A program made the position numbers and the translations under genes. From Bradyrhizobium sediminis (GTDB taxonomy: Bacteria; Pseudomonadota; Alphaproteobacteria; Rhizobiales; Xanthobacteraceae): a stretch of DNA of 64,000 nt. Numbering within the stretch: position 1 is the first letter of the stretch; the number at the start of each line of letters is the position of its first letter. The stretch spans positions 2,304,501 through 2,368,500 of the forward strand of contig NZ_CP076134.1 in NCBI RefSeq assembly GCF_018736085.1, read 5' to 3'. The notes under the pieces are model-generated. The model ran no database searches and was not told the DNA's origin. It was given only the letters and a program-made list of their open reading frames with translations. Below are positions 42,955 to 51,279 of this stretch, piece by piece.

Positions 42955-43695
42955 ATGAGCGAGATCGTCACCGCGGGAATTCTTGTTATCGGCGACGAAA
43001 TCCTGTCCGGGCGGACCAAGGACAAGAATATCGGCTTCATCGCCGAATACCTGACCAATATCGGGATCGACCTCAAGGAGGTCCGCGTCGTCGCCGACGA
43101 GGAATCCGACATCATCGCGGCGCTGGACGCGCTGCGCCATCGCTACGATTACGTCTTTACCACCGGCGGCATCGGGCCGACCCATGACGACATCACTGCC
43201 GACGCCGTCGCCAAGGCGTTCGGGGTCGGCATCGACCATCATCCCGAGGTGGTGGCCCGCTTCAAGGAGCGCTGGAGCGAACAGGACCTGAACGAGGCGC
43301 GGCTGCGCATGGCGCGGATTCCCGACGGCGCCGACCTGATCCAGAGCGCGACCATTCTCGCGCCGGGCTTCAAGATCGGCAATGTCATCGTCATGGCAGG
43401 GGTCCCCACGATCATGCAGGCGATGATGGACATCGTCGCGCCGAAGCTGAAATCGGGTGTCCGGATGCTGTCGGAATCGGTGCGCGCCAATGCGCGGGAA
43501 GGCGATGTCGGCGGTCCGTTGCGGGAAATAGCTAAGGCGCATCCCGACACCGTGATCGGCAGCTATCCGTTTCTCGACGACGAGAAGAAGCCGAACACCA
43601 ATCTCGTCGTCCGTTCGCGCGATCCCGAGAAGCTGACGGCCGCGATGAACGCGGTGAAGGAAATGCTGGCGGGACTGAACGTCACCACCCGCTAG
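42955..43695 (+). CDS. MoCF-domain CinA-like protein
   Basis: A 246-residue protein with a single MoCF (molybdopterin-binding-like) domain of the CinA type: TAGILVIGDEILSGRTKDKN, TTGGIGPTHDDITADAVAKA and IVMAGVPTIMQAMMD. It lacks the C-terminal deamidase domain of full CinA. In alphaproteobacteria this stand-alone form is usual, often annotated as competence/damage-inducible protein A, but its role is not proven; nucleotide pyrophosphatase activity is known in the related N-domain. GAGGAGAGG before the ATG. Divergent from the ATP-grasp gene; 33 bases before gpt. Confidence 0.85.
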   Translation: MSEIVTAGILVIGDEILSGRTKDKNIGFIAEYLTNIGIDLKEVRVVADEESDIIAALDALRHRYDYVFTTGGIGPTHDDITADAVAKAFGVGIDHHPEVVARFKERWSEQDLNEARLRMARIPDGADLIQSATILAPGFKIGNVIVMAGVPTIMQAMMDIVAPKLKSGVRMLSESVRANAREGDVGGPLREIAKAHPDTVIGSYPFLDDEKKPNTNLVVRSRDPEKLTAAMNAVKEMLAGLNVTTR

Positions 43696-43728
43696 CGGAT
43701 CGATCACTGAAAGCGGAGCGAGAGCAGC

Positions 43729-44256
43729 GTGGTGAATAATCATTCGGAACCCGGCGCGCTGGAGCGGGCCGGCAAGCCATTCCCGGTCTCATGGGACCAG
43801 TTTCACCGGGATTGCCGGGCGCTGACCTGGCGGCTCAACGAGGTCGGGCCGTTTCACGCCATCATCGCGATTACCCGCGGCGGACTGGTGCCGGCGGCGA
43901 TCGTCGCGCGCGAACTCGGTCTTCGCGTGATCGATACCGTTTGCGTTGCGAGCTACGATCACGACCAGCAGGGCGAGCTGAGGGTGCTGAAAGGTGTTTC
44001 GGCCGATATCGCCAAACTCGGCGGCGGCACCGGCAAGGGGTTGCTCATCGTCGACGATCTCGTCGATACCGGCAAGACCGGGCGGCTGGTGCGCGAGATG
44101 CTGCCCGACGCGCATTTCGCTGCCGTCTACGCCAAGCCGCAGGGCCGGCCGCTGGTCGATACCTTCATCACCGAAGTGTCGCAGGACACCTGGATCCACT
44201 TTCCCTGGGACACCGCGCTGTCGTTCCAGCCGCCGATCCGCGACGGCGCGGGGTGA
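43729..44256 (+). CDS. gpt: Xanthine-guanine phosphoribosyltransferase
   Basis: A 175-residue purine-salvage enzyme that joins xanthine or guanine to PRPP. The PRPP loop [13 protein letters not shown] (105-117) is canonical, [23 protein letters not shown] sequence forms the active-site flap (AITRGG at 48-52), and the end WIHFPWDTA carries the base-binding part of the Gpt type. The start is GTG at 43729 or the adjacent GTG at 43732. In the same direction as the MoCF-domain gene, so perhaps cotranscribed. A family A repeat follows nine bases after the stop. Confidence 0.9.
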   Translation: MVNNHSEPGALERAGKPFPVSWDQFHRDCRALTWRLNEVGPFHAIIAITRGGLVPAAIVARELGLRVIDTVCVASYDHDQQGELRVLKGVSADIAKLGGGTGKGLLIVDDLVDTGKTGRLVREMLPDAHFAAVYAKPQGRPLVDTFITEVSQDTWIHFPWDTALSFQPPIRDGAG

Positions 44257-44264
44257 TAAGGGTC

Positions 44265-44342
44265 GTCATTCCGGGGCACGCGAAGCGTGAACCCGGAATC
44301 TCGAGATTCCGGGTTCGATGCTCCGCATCGCCCCGGAATGAC
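44265..44342. repeat. Palindromic repeat, family A (copy 5)
   Basis: GTCATTCCGGGGCACGCGAA to CGCCCCGGAATGAC around GGAATCTCGAGATTCCGGG. It lies between gpt and the conserved hypothetical gene. Confidence 0.92.
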
Positions 44343-44367
44343 GGCGGGGAATGATCGGACTCGCACC

Positions 44368-44991
44368 ATGCCGCTGCAAAACCGGGTCACGCCGACAGGC
44401 GAAATCATCGCCACCCCGCATCGCGGGATGTTCACCGGCAATCGCGGCATCATCCACGATCCCGGGACCAAAACACTGACGCGGCGCTGGGCGAGCCAGG
44501 CGTGGCTCACCTGCGTCTGCGAATTCCGGGGACGGCGGCGTGAGGTGATGGGGGGACGGAGCTGGACCGAACTGTTCTTTCTCGACGAGGCCACTGCGCT
44601 CGCAGCCGGCCATCGCCCCTGTTTCTACTGCCGCCGCGACGACGCCAACCGGTTTCGTGCAGCGTGGGAGCAGGGCAATGGCGTCAGCCGTGTTCTCGCG
44701 CGCGATATCGACGCAGTGCTTCACCGCGAGCGGCTCGACGGCGGCAAGAAGCGGCTATATGCGCTTGCGGTGCCATTGGGCGAATTGCCCGACGGCGCGA
44801 TGTTGCAGGAAGGGACGGAGAGCTATCTGATCGTGCAGGGCCGGCCGCTAAAATGGTCGCCAGCCGGTTATCGCGCCGCGCCGAACACGATCTGGGGCCC
44901 CATGCTGCTGACACCGCCCTCGACCCTGCGGGCGCTCGCCGCCGGATATAGCCCGGTGCTGCATCCGAGTGCAGTGGAATTGATGGCGTAG
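44368..44991 (+). CDS. Conserved hypothetical with HxxCxxC motif
   Basis: A 207-residue soluble protein that I cannot place in a named family. Visible: TPTGEIIATPHRGMFTGNRG, a central HRPCFYCRRDDANRF with two close cysteines and a histidine, which could bind zinc, and GLNTI-like APNTIWGPMLLTPPSTLRAL near the end. The central part resembles the small metal-binding module of Ada-type proteins in pattern only. Ends ELMA. No signal peptide or membrane segment. Two repeats flank it. Confidence 0.7.
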   Translation: MPLQNRVTPTGEIIATPHRGMFTGNRGIIHDPGTKTLTRRWASQAWLTCVCEFRGRRREVMGGRSWTELFFLDEATALAAGHRPCFYCRRDDANRFRAAWEQGNGVSRVLARDIDAVLHRERLDGGKKRLYALAVPLGELPDGAMLQEGTESYLIVQGRPLKWSPAGYRAAPNTIWGPMLLTPPSTLRALAAGYSPVLHPSAVELMA

Positions 44992-44998
44992 TTGCCTC

Positions 44999-45083
44999 GT
45001 CATTGCGAGGAGCGAAGCGACGAAGCAATCCAACTTCCTTCTTCGCGCGGCAAGCTGGATTGCTTCGCTCCGCTCGCAATGAC
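44999..45083. repeat. Palindromic repeat, family B (copy 3)
   Basis: GTCATTGCGAGGAGCGAAGC to GCTTCGCTCCGCTCGCAATG and the inner arms CAATCCAACTTC/AAGCTGGATTGC. Lies between the convergent hypothetical and core-MetE genes. Confidence 0.92.
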
Positions 45084-45091
45084 GGAAATTC

Positions 45092-46114
45092 TCACCCCAG
45101 CTCCTGCCTTGCCAGCTTCGCCCCCGCGCCGAGCGCCATCAATTTGGCCTCTGCGATATCGCGATGCATCGGCGCCATGCCGCAATTGGTGGTGGCGACG
45201 ATGTTGCTGACAGGCACGAATTTCGAGACCGCCTCGATCACCTTGACCACATCCTCGGCGGTCTCGACGGTGTCGCTGGCGACATCAATGACACCGGCCT
45301 GCACGATCTTGCCCTTGAGCAAAGCGAGCAACTCCAGCGGCACCCTGGAATTGCGGCATTCGATCGCGACCTGCTGGATCGGGCTTTTGGCGATCGCCGG
45401 GAAGATATCCTCGTACTGCCGCCACTCGGCTCCCAGCGTTTCCTTCCAGTCGGTATTGGCCTTGATGCCGTAGCCGTAGCAGATGTGGACGGCGGTGGCG
45501 CAGGTCAGGCCTTCGGCGGCGCGCTCCAGCGCCTTGATGCCCCAGTCGGAGACCTCGTCCATGTAGACGTTGAAGGCGGGCTCGTCGAACTGGATCACGT
45601 CGACGCCGTCGGCCTGCAAGGCTCTCGCTTCCTCGTTGAGCAGTTCGGCAAAGGCGAACGCCATCTTGACGCGGTCGCCGTAATACTGGTCGGCGATGGT
45701 GTCGATGATGGTCATCGGGCCGGGCAGGGTGAATTTCAATTTCCGCGTGGTATGGGTGCGGGCGACGCGAGCCTCGTCGGCATGGACCCGGCCCTTCAGC
45801 CGCAACGGCGACACCACCTGCGGCACCATCGCCTTGTAGCGGTCTTTGCGGATTCCCATCTCGACCTTGTGGGCGAAATCGATGCCTTCGATCTTCTCCA
45901 GGAAGCCGTGAACGAAGTGCTGGCGCGACTGCTCGCCCTCGGTGAGGATATCGATGCCGGCGTCTTCCTGCAGTTTCAGCACCAGCAAAGTGGCGTCGCG
46001 CTTGGCCCGCGCCAGTTCCGCGCCTTTCGATTTCCAGGGCGCCCACAGCGTATTGGGCTCGGCCAGCCATTCCGGCTTCGGCAGCGAGCCTGCGATCGTG
46101 GTTGGAAACAGCAT
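45092..46114 (-). CDS. Core-MetE type methionine synthase
   Basis: A 340-residue protein corresponding only to the catalytic C-terminal barrel of cobalamin-independent methionine synthase. Zinc ligands H210, C212 (VHICYGYG), E252 (VAIECRNS) and C311 (TNCGMAP) match those of E. coli MetE (H641, C643, E665, C726) in order and spacing. The PTTIAGSLPKP start and IQFDEPAFNVYMDE also fit. Lacking the N-terminal barrel, it belongs to the core-MetE group, which may use a methyl donor other than methyl-tetrahydrofolate. Good ribosome site GAGGA eight bases before the ATG at 46114. Divergent from the GST gene. Confidence 0.85.
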   Translation of the reverse strand: MLFPTTIAGSLPKPEWLAEPNTLWAPWKSKGAELARAKRDATLLVLKLQEDAGIDILTEGEQSRQHFVHGFLEKIEGIDFAHKVEMGIRKDRYKAMVPQVVSPLRLKGRVHADEARVARTHTTRKLKFTLPGPMTIIDTIADQYYGDRVKMAFAFAELLNEEARALQADGVDVIQFDEPAFNVYMDEVSDWGIKALERAAEGLTCATAVHICYGYGIKANTDWKETLGAEWRQYEDIFPAIAKSPIQQVAIECRNSRVPLELLALLKGKIVQAGVIDVASDTVETAEDVVKVIEAVSKFVPVSNIVATTNCGMAPMHRDIAEAKLMALGAGAKLARQELG

Positions 46115-46267
46115 TGGCGAATCCTCGTCGTTTTGATTTGGACGTCTATCTGCCATGTCTCGCGCTCCTGGTACATATGCCCGTCGTGCCCGGCCATGAC
46201 GATGCGGAGGCTTCAACCCGGCTAAACTCTGCTTTAGGGTGGCCCGATCAGGAATGGCGGAACTCCC

Positions 46268-46972
46268 ATGATCGACCTGCACTATGCGCCGACGCCGAAC
46301 GGCTGGAAAATCTCGATCATGCTGGAGGAACTCGGGCTTCCCTACACCGTGATTCCCGTCAACATCCGCTCCGGCGACCAGTTCAAGCCGGAATTTCTCG
46401 CCATCAGCCCGAACAACCGGATTCCCGCCATCGTCGACCATGCGCCCGCCGGCGGCGGCGAGCCGTTTTCGGTGTTCGAGACCGGCGCGATCCTGATTTA
46501 CCTCGCCGACAAGACCGGCCGTTTTCTGCCCAGGGAAATGCGGGCGCGATCCAACGTCCTGCAATGGTTGATGTGGCAGATGAGCGGGCTCGGTCCGATG
46601 CTCGGCCAGCACGGCCATTTCGCGCTCTACGCCAGCGAGAAGATCCCCTACGCGATCGAGCGTTACCGCGACGAGGCGGCGCGGCTCTATGGCGTGCTCG
46701 ACCGCCAACTGGGCAAGACCGGGGCTTACGTCGCCGGCGATGACTATTCGATCGCCGACATCGCCTGCTTCCCCTGGACCATGACCCACAAGGCGCAGGG
46801 CTTCACGCTCGACGATTACCCCAACGTCAAACGCTGGTACGCTGTAGTCCGCGCCCGGCCGCAGGTGCAGGCGGGGCTTGCGATCGGCAAATTCGTCAAG
46901 GAGCCGTTCGACGAGGAATCCCGCAGGATCATGTTCGGCCAGGCCGCGAAGGAGCTGGCGAAGCAGAAATAG
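46268..46972 (+). CDS. Glutathione S-transferase (YghU/YfcG-like)
   Basis: A 234-residue two-domain GST. The thioredoxin-fold N-domain has APTPNGWKISIMLEELGLPY (with N11/T9 as likely glutathione contacts, as in the Nu class), NNRIPAIVDHAP and ETGAILIYLADKTG (E-T/S glutathione site). The helical C-domain includes DDYSIADIACFPW. Such enzymes act as disulfide oxidoreductases or detoxify electrophiles. Followed by a family B repeat and then a thiol-dependent isomerase gene that also uses glutathione, which may indicate a common pathway. Confidence 0.9.
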   Translation: MIDLHYAPTPNGWKISIMLEELGLPYTVIPVNIRSGDQFKPEFLAISPNNRIPAIVDHAPAGGGEPFSVFETGAILIYLADKTGRFLPREMRARSNVLQWLMWQMSGLGPMLGQHGHFALYASEKIPYAIERYRDEAARLYGVLDRQLGKTGAYVAGDDYSIADIACFPWTMTHKAQGFTLDDYPNVKRWYAVVRARPQVQAGLAIGKFVKEPFDEESRRIMFGQAAKELAKQK

Positions 46973-46980
46973 GAGACCCC

Positions 46981-47066
46981 GTCATTGCGAGGAGCGAAGC
47001 GACGAAGCAATCCAGCTTTGCTGCGCCAAGAAGGAAGCTGGATTGCTTCGCTTCGCTCGCAATGAC
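46981..47066. repeat. Palindromic repeat, family B (copy 4)
   Basis: GTCATTGCGAGGAGCGAAGC to CTTCGCTCGCAATGAC, with CAATCCAGCTTTG/AGCTGGATTG inner arms. Lies between the GST and HCCA isomerase genes. Confidence 0.94.
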
Positions 47067-47126
47067 GGTGATAGAGCAAAGTTCAACAACGGAAATCGCG
47101 CTCAGACGCGGCAATGAGGAAACATC

Positions 47127-47735
47127 ATGATCGAATTCTTCTTCGACTGCTCCAGCCCCTGGACCTATCTCGCCTTCCACAACATCCAGCCGGTCGCCAA
47201 GGAGTTCGGCGTCGAGATTTCGTGGCGGCCGATCCTGGTCGGCGGCATCTTCAACACCGTCAACCCGAGCGTCTATGCCTCGCGGGAGACGCCGGTGCCG
47301 CTGAAGGCGCGCTACATGAAGAAGGACCTCGCCGACTGGGCGCGCTCGGCAGGGCTTGCGATCAAGATGCCACCGACGGTGTTCCCGGTGAACAGCGTGA
47401 AAGCAATGCGCGGCTGCATCTGGTTGGGCAAGGACATGGTGCCGTTCGCGCGCGCGGTATTCGAGGCCTATTGGGGTGAAGACAAAGACATCTCGAAGGA
47501 CGAAGTGCTGACCGAGGTCTGCAAAGGCGTCGGCGTCGACCCGCAAAAGTTCTTCGCCGGGATCGGCGAGCAGGCGATCAAGGATCAGCTCAAGGCCAAT
47601 ACGGATGAAGTGATGGCGCGCGGCGGGTTCGGCTCGCCGACCATCTTCATCGACAAGACCGACATGTATTTCGGCAACGACCGGATGCCGCTGATCCGCG
47701 AAGCGCTGCAGCGGCTCAAGGCGCGGGCGGCCTGA
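47127..47735 (+). CDS. DsbA-family 2-hydroxychromene-2-carboxylate isomerase
   Basis: A 202-residue Kappa-class GST/DsbA-fold protein of the HCCA isomerase (NahD) type. Seen: EFFFDCSSPWTYLAFHNIQP, with S9/S10 in the position of the active serine, WRPILVGGIFN, the MPPTVFPVNSVKAMRGCI segment, and ARGGFGSPTIFIDKTDMYFGNDRM at the C-terminus. HCCA isomerase uses glutathione to isomerise a ring-cleavage product of naphthalene-type catabolism; related family members act on other substrates. Its stop overlaps the start of the quinone oxidoreductase gene by one base. Confidence 0.85.
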   Translation: MIEFFFDCSSPWTYLAFHNIQPVAKEFGVEISWRPILVGGIFNTVNPSVYASRETPVPLKARYMKKDLADWARSAGLAIKMPPTVFPVNSVKAMRGCIWLGKDMVPFARAVFEAYWGEDKDISKDEVLTEVCKGVGVDPQKFFAGIGEQAIKDQLKANTDEVMARGGFGSPTIFIDKTDMYFGNDRMPLIREALQRLKARAA

Positions 47736-48712
47736 TGCCGAAGAAAGTCGTCTGCCGCGAACTCGGTCCGCCCGAGAGCCTGCGCCTGGAAAGCTTTGCC
47801 TCGGCGCCGCTGGCGCCGGGCGAGGTGCGCGTCGCCATCCATGCCGCCGGGATCAACTTTCCCGACATCCTGATGGCGGCGGGTGAGTACCAGCTCAAGC
47901 CGCCGCTGCCGTTCACGCCGGGGGTGGAAGCCGCCGGTGAGGTCGCCGAGGTCGGCGCCGATGTCGGCGGTGTCGCGGTCGGCGACAGGGTGATCGTCAA
48001 GATGCGGCACGGCGCCTATGCCGACGAGGCCGTGGTGGCGCCGTCGCAGCTGACGCCGTTGCCGTCGACCTTCGATTACGCGGAAGGCGCGACCTTTCTC
48101 GCCGGCCATGGCACCGCCTATCACGCGCTGATCGATCGCGGCAAGGTTCAATCAGGCGAAGTGTTGCTGGTGCACGGCGCCGGCGGCGGCGTTGGACTGG
48201 CCGCGGTCGAGATGGGCAAGATGTTAGGGGCGACCGTGATCGCGGCGGCGTCATCCGAAGAAAAGCTCGCGGTCGCAAAGGCGCGCGGCGCCGACCACCT
48301 GGTGCTCTACAGCCGCGAACCATTCCGCGACGCCGTCAAGCGCATCACCGGCGGGCGCGGCGCCGATGTGGTGTTCGATCCCGTCGGAGGCGAGGTGTTC
48401 GAGAACAGCATGCGCTGTATCAATTGGGGCGCGCGGCTTCTGGTGATCGGCTTCACCGGCGGTATCGGGCTTGCCCGCACCAACCTGTTGCTGATCAAGG
48501 GCGCCAGCGTGCTCGGCGTCCGCGCCGGCGAGGCCGTGCGGCGAAATCCTGAACTGGCGGCGGTGCGGTTGAAGGCTTTGGTGGAATGGGCCGAGCAGGG
48601 GAAAATCCGTCCCAACGTCTCGCACCGCTTGCCGCTGGAAGAGTATGCGAAGGCGATGCGGCTCCTGATCGACCGCAAGGCGATCGGGCGCGTGGCGCTG
48701 ACGATGCGGTAG
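47735..48712 (+). CDS. Zinc-independent MDR / NADPH:quinone oxidoreductase
   Basis: A 325-residue medium-chain reductase/dehydrogenase of the quinone oxidoreductase type (Qor/crotonyl-CoA reductase-like clan). AGINFPDILMAAGEYQLKPP and the VEAAGEVAEVGADV block form the catalytic domain; the NADPH loop is LVHGAGGGVGLAAVEMGK. No zinc-ligand cysteines are seen. Overlaps the HCCA isomerase gene by one base, so the two are translationally coupled. A family B repeat follows the stop by eight bases. Confidence 0.9.
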   Translation: MPKKVVCRELGPPESLRLESFASAPLAPGEVRVAIHAAGINFPDILMAAGEYQLKPPLPFTPGVEAAGEVAEVGADVGGVAVGDRVIVKMRHGAYADEAVVAPSQLTPLPSTFDYAEGATFLAGHGTAYHALIDRGKVQSGEVLLVHGAGGGVGLAAVEMGKMLGATVIAAASSEEKLAVAKARGADHLVLYSREPFRDAVKRITGGRGADVVFDPVGGEVFENSMRCINWGARLLVIGFTGGIGLARTNLLLIKGASVLGVRAGEAVRRNPELAAVRLKALVEWAEQGKIRPNVSHRLPLEEYAKAMRLLIDRKAIGRVALTMR

Positions 48713-48719
48713 CCCCGCC

Positions 48720-48800
48720 GTCATTGCGAGCGAAGCGAAGCAATCCATCAGGCCGCAAAACAAGAGTGGATTGCTTCGTCGCTTTGCTCCTCGCAACGAC
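48720..48800. repeat. Palindromic repeat, family B (copy 5)
   Basis: GTCATTGCGAGCGAAGCGAA to GCTTTGCTCCTCGCAACGAC, with CAATCCATC/GTGGATTGC inner arms. Lies between the convergent quinone oxidoreductase and enoyl-CoA hydratase genes. Confidence 0.9.
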
Positions 48801-48808
48801 GCCTTTGG

Positions 48809-49699
48809 TTATTTATACTCCCGCTCTTCCCACCATGGGAAATAGTCGGGCATGTCTGCTGACACCTTGTTCTTGAACACCGCCGGGCGCTTTTCCAGGA
48901 ACGACACGACGCCTTCCTTGACGTCGTCGGAGCGACCGCGGGCATAGATGCCGCGGCTGTCGATCTTGTGGGCTTCCATCGGATCGTCGGCGCCCAGCAT
49001 GCGCCACATCATCTGCCGGATCAGCGCCAGCGAGACCGGCGCGGTCTTGGCGGTAATCTCCTTGGCCAGCGCGCGCGCCGTCGGCAGCAGGTCGTCCGGC
49101 GGCACCACCTTGCTGACGAGGCGGCCGGCCAAGGCTTCCTGCGCCGGAAACACCCGGCCGGTGTAACACCACTCCAGCGCCTGGGCGATACCGACCAGGC
49201 GCGGCAGAAACCAGCTCGACGCCGCTTCCGGCACGATGCCGCGCTGGGAGAACACGAAGCCGATCCGGGCATTCTCGGAGGCGATGCGGATATCCATCGG
49301 GAGCAGCATGGTGGCGCCGATGCCGACCGCCGGGCCGTTCACCGCGGCGATCACGGGCTTCAGGCATTTGAAGATGCGCAGCGTCACCGTGCCGCCGCCG
49401 TCGCGCACCTGGGGATCGCTGTAGTCGACCTTGCCGTTGGCCAGCCGCTTCACCGGCCCGCGCCGCGCGTCGCGGTCGAAGGTGTCGGCGCCCGAGGAGA
49501 GGTCAGCCCCGGCGCAGAAGCCGCGCCCCGCGCCGGTGACGATGATAGCCCTGACATTGTCGTCCTTGTCGGCGGCATCGAAAGCGTCGATCAATTCCTG
49601 CTGCATGGAGCCGTTGAAGGCGTTGAGCTTGTCCGGCCGGTTCAAGGTGATGGTGAGAATCTGTTCGTCGACCTCGTATTTGATGGTCTCGTAGGCCAT
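48809..49699 (-). CDS. Enoyl-CoA hydratase/isomerase family protein
   Basis: A 296-residue crotonase. CoA-binding and oxyanion-hole parts: RPDKLNAFNGSM, GRGFCAGADLSSG (CAGAD 62-66) and NGPAVGIGATML (121-132). E158 in GIVPEAASSWFLPRLVG is in the place of the catalytic glutamate of hydratases. An insertion at about 72-100 is rich in charged residues. It acts in fatty acid or aromatic-acid beta-oxidation; the exact substrate is unknown. A family C repeat lies between it and the amidase gene upstream, so the two are probably not tightly coupled. Confidence 0.9.
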   Translation of the reverse strand: MAYETIKYEVDEQILTITLNRPDKLNAFNGSMQQELIDAFDAADKDDNVRAIIVTGAGRGFCAGADLSSGADTFDRDARRGPVKRLANGKVDYSDPQVRDGGGTVTLRIFKCLKPVIAAVNGPAVGIGATMLLPMDIRIASENARIGFVFSQRGIVPEAASSWFLPRLVGIAQALEWCYTGRVFPAQEALAGRLVSKVVPPDDLLPTARALAKEITAKTAPVSLALIRQMMWRMLGADDPMEAHKIDSRGIYARGRSDDVKEGVVSFLEKRPAVFKNKVSADMPDYFPWWEEREYK

Positions 49700-49739
49700 T
49701 GGGTGCGGTTTCCTCTCGCTTTTGCTTTGATTGCATTTC

Positions 49740-49840
49740 GTCATTGCCGGGCAAAAGCGCAAAGCGCGTCTTTGCGCTAGGTGACCCGGCAATCCATCTT
49801 CTTCAAGAAGATGGATGCGCGGGTCAGGCCCGCGCATGAC
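49740..49840. repeat. Palindromic repeat, family C (copy 2)
   Basis: GTCATTGCCGGGCAAAAGCG to GGGTCAGGCCCGCGCATGAC; inner arms CAATCCATCTTCTT/AAGAAGATGGATG. Lies between the amidase and enoyl-CoA hydratase genes. Confidence 0.9.
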
Positions 49841-49857
49841 GATTAGCGCGTGCCGTT

Positions 49858-51279
49858 CTACTTCCTCGGCGGGCTGGGCCACGGCCGTTGCGGCCCGCGC
49901 AATCCCTCGAACGCCTTGGCCATGCCGAGCACGCCGATGTCGTCGAAGCGGCGGCCGATGATCTGGACGCCGATCGGAAATCCCTTCTTGTCGAAACCGC
50001 CGTTGATCGAGGCGGCCGGATTTTCCGACATGTTCCAGGGCACGGTATAGGCGATGTGCTCGAACGGCTTGTCGGGATCGTTGATCGGGGCGGCGAGTTC
50101 GGCGGCGAAGTTCACCACCGGCGACACCGGCGAGATCACATAGTCGATTTCACAGAACAGTTTCGCCGCCGCTGATCGAATCGCCATGGTGGCGTTGAAA
50201 CCCCTGATGACGTCGACGCCCGACAGTTTTGTCGCGGTCTCCGCCCATTGGTAGATATAGGGCAGCGCCTTGGCGCGCTCGGCCGGCGTCAGCCTGGACA
50301 GGTCGTCCCACATCCGCGCGCGCCAGAAATTGTCGAGCCCGTCGAGCATCTCGCGCGTCATGATGCCGTCGACTTCGGTGACGACCGCGCCCGCGGATTC
50401 GAAGGCTTCCGCAGCCTTGACGGCGACTTCGCGCACGTCCTTCTCCAGCGCCTGGCCAGTTCCGGCATCCAGCATCAAGCCGATGCGCAGCTTGCGCGGC
50501 GACTTTTCCAGCGCCTTCCAGTTGATGTCATTGGGCGGCAGGCTCATGCCGTCGCGGCGGTCGGGCCGCGACAACACGCTCATCATCAATGCGGCGTCGT
50601 CGACGGTGCGGGTCATCGGACCTGCGATCCGGCCGACATAAGGCGGATCGATCGGAACCCGCCCGAGGCTCGGCTTCAGCGCGACCAGGCCGCACCAGCA
50701 TGCCGGCAGCCGCACCGAACCGCCGATGTCGGTGCCGAGATGCAGCGGGCCGTAACCTGCGGCGCCGGCTGCACCGGCGCCGGCGCTGGAGCCGCCGGGG
50801 TTCTTGCTGACGTCCCAGGGATTGCGGGTGAGGGGATGGAAACTGGAGAGGCCCGACGACAGCATGCCGTAGTCCGGCATGGTGGTCTTGGAGAAGATCA
50901 CCGCACCCGCTTCGCGCAAGCGCGCCGCCGGCGGCGCATCCGCCGGCGCCGGCACCAGTTTGACGCTGGCCGCCCCCAGCGGCACCGGCACGCCCTTGGT
51001 GGCGATGTTCTCCTTGATGGTGACGGGGACGCCGTCGAGCGTGCCCATCGGCTCGCCCTTTTGCCAGCGCTCGGTCGAGGCCCTGGCGGTGGCGCGCGCG
51101 CCGTCGGGATCGAAGGCGTACAGCGCCTTGATATGCGGCTCCCACACCGCGATATGCGTCAGCACGTCTTCCAGCACCTCCGACGGCGAAAACTGCTTGG
51201 CGCGAAAGCCGGCGATCAGGTCGACGGCGGAAAGGTCGTGCAGCGACGTGATCGCGTCGTCGGATGCCGGTTTATGCAT
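49858..51279 (-). CDS. Amidase (amidase-signature family)
   Basis: A 473-residue amidase-signature hydrolase. The Ser-cisSer-Lys triad is complete: K89 in GVPVTIKENIA, S164 in NPGGSSAGAGAAGAAGYG, and the nucleophile S188 in LGTDIGGSVRLPA. It cleaves amides to acids and ammonia. It overlaps the M20 gene by eight bases (51272-51279) and is the last gene of the minus-strand peptide/amide island, so it probably acts on a product of the imported peptides or N-acyl amino acids. No signal peptide. Confidence 0.92.
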   Translation of the reverse strand: MHKPASDDAITSLHDLSAVDLIAGFRAKQFSPSEVLEDVLTHIAVWEPHIKALYAFDPDGARATARASTERWQKGEPMGTLDGVPVTIKENIATKGVPVPLGAASVKLVPAPADAPPAARLREAGAVIFSKTTMPDYGMLSSGLSSFHPLTRNPWDVSKNPGGSSAGAGAAGAAGYGPLHLGTDIGGSVRLPACWCGLVALKPSLGRVPIDPPYVGRIAGPMTRTVDDAALMMSVLSRPDRRDGMSLPPNDINWKALEKSPRKLRIGLMLDAGTGQALEKDVREVAVKAAEAFESAGAVVTEVDGIMTREMLDGLDNFWRARMWDDLSRLTPAERAKALPYIYQWAETATKLSGVDVIRGFNATMAIRSAAAKLFCEIDYVISPVSPVVNFAAELAAPINDPDKPFEHIAYTVPWNMSENPAASINGGFDKKGFPIGVQIIGRRFDDIGVLGMAKAFEGLRGPQRPWPSPPRK

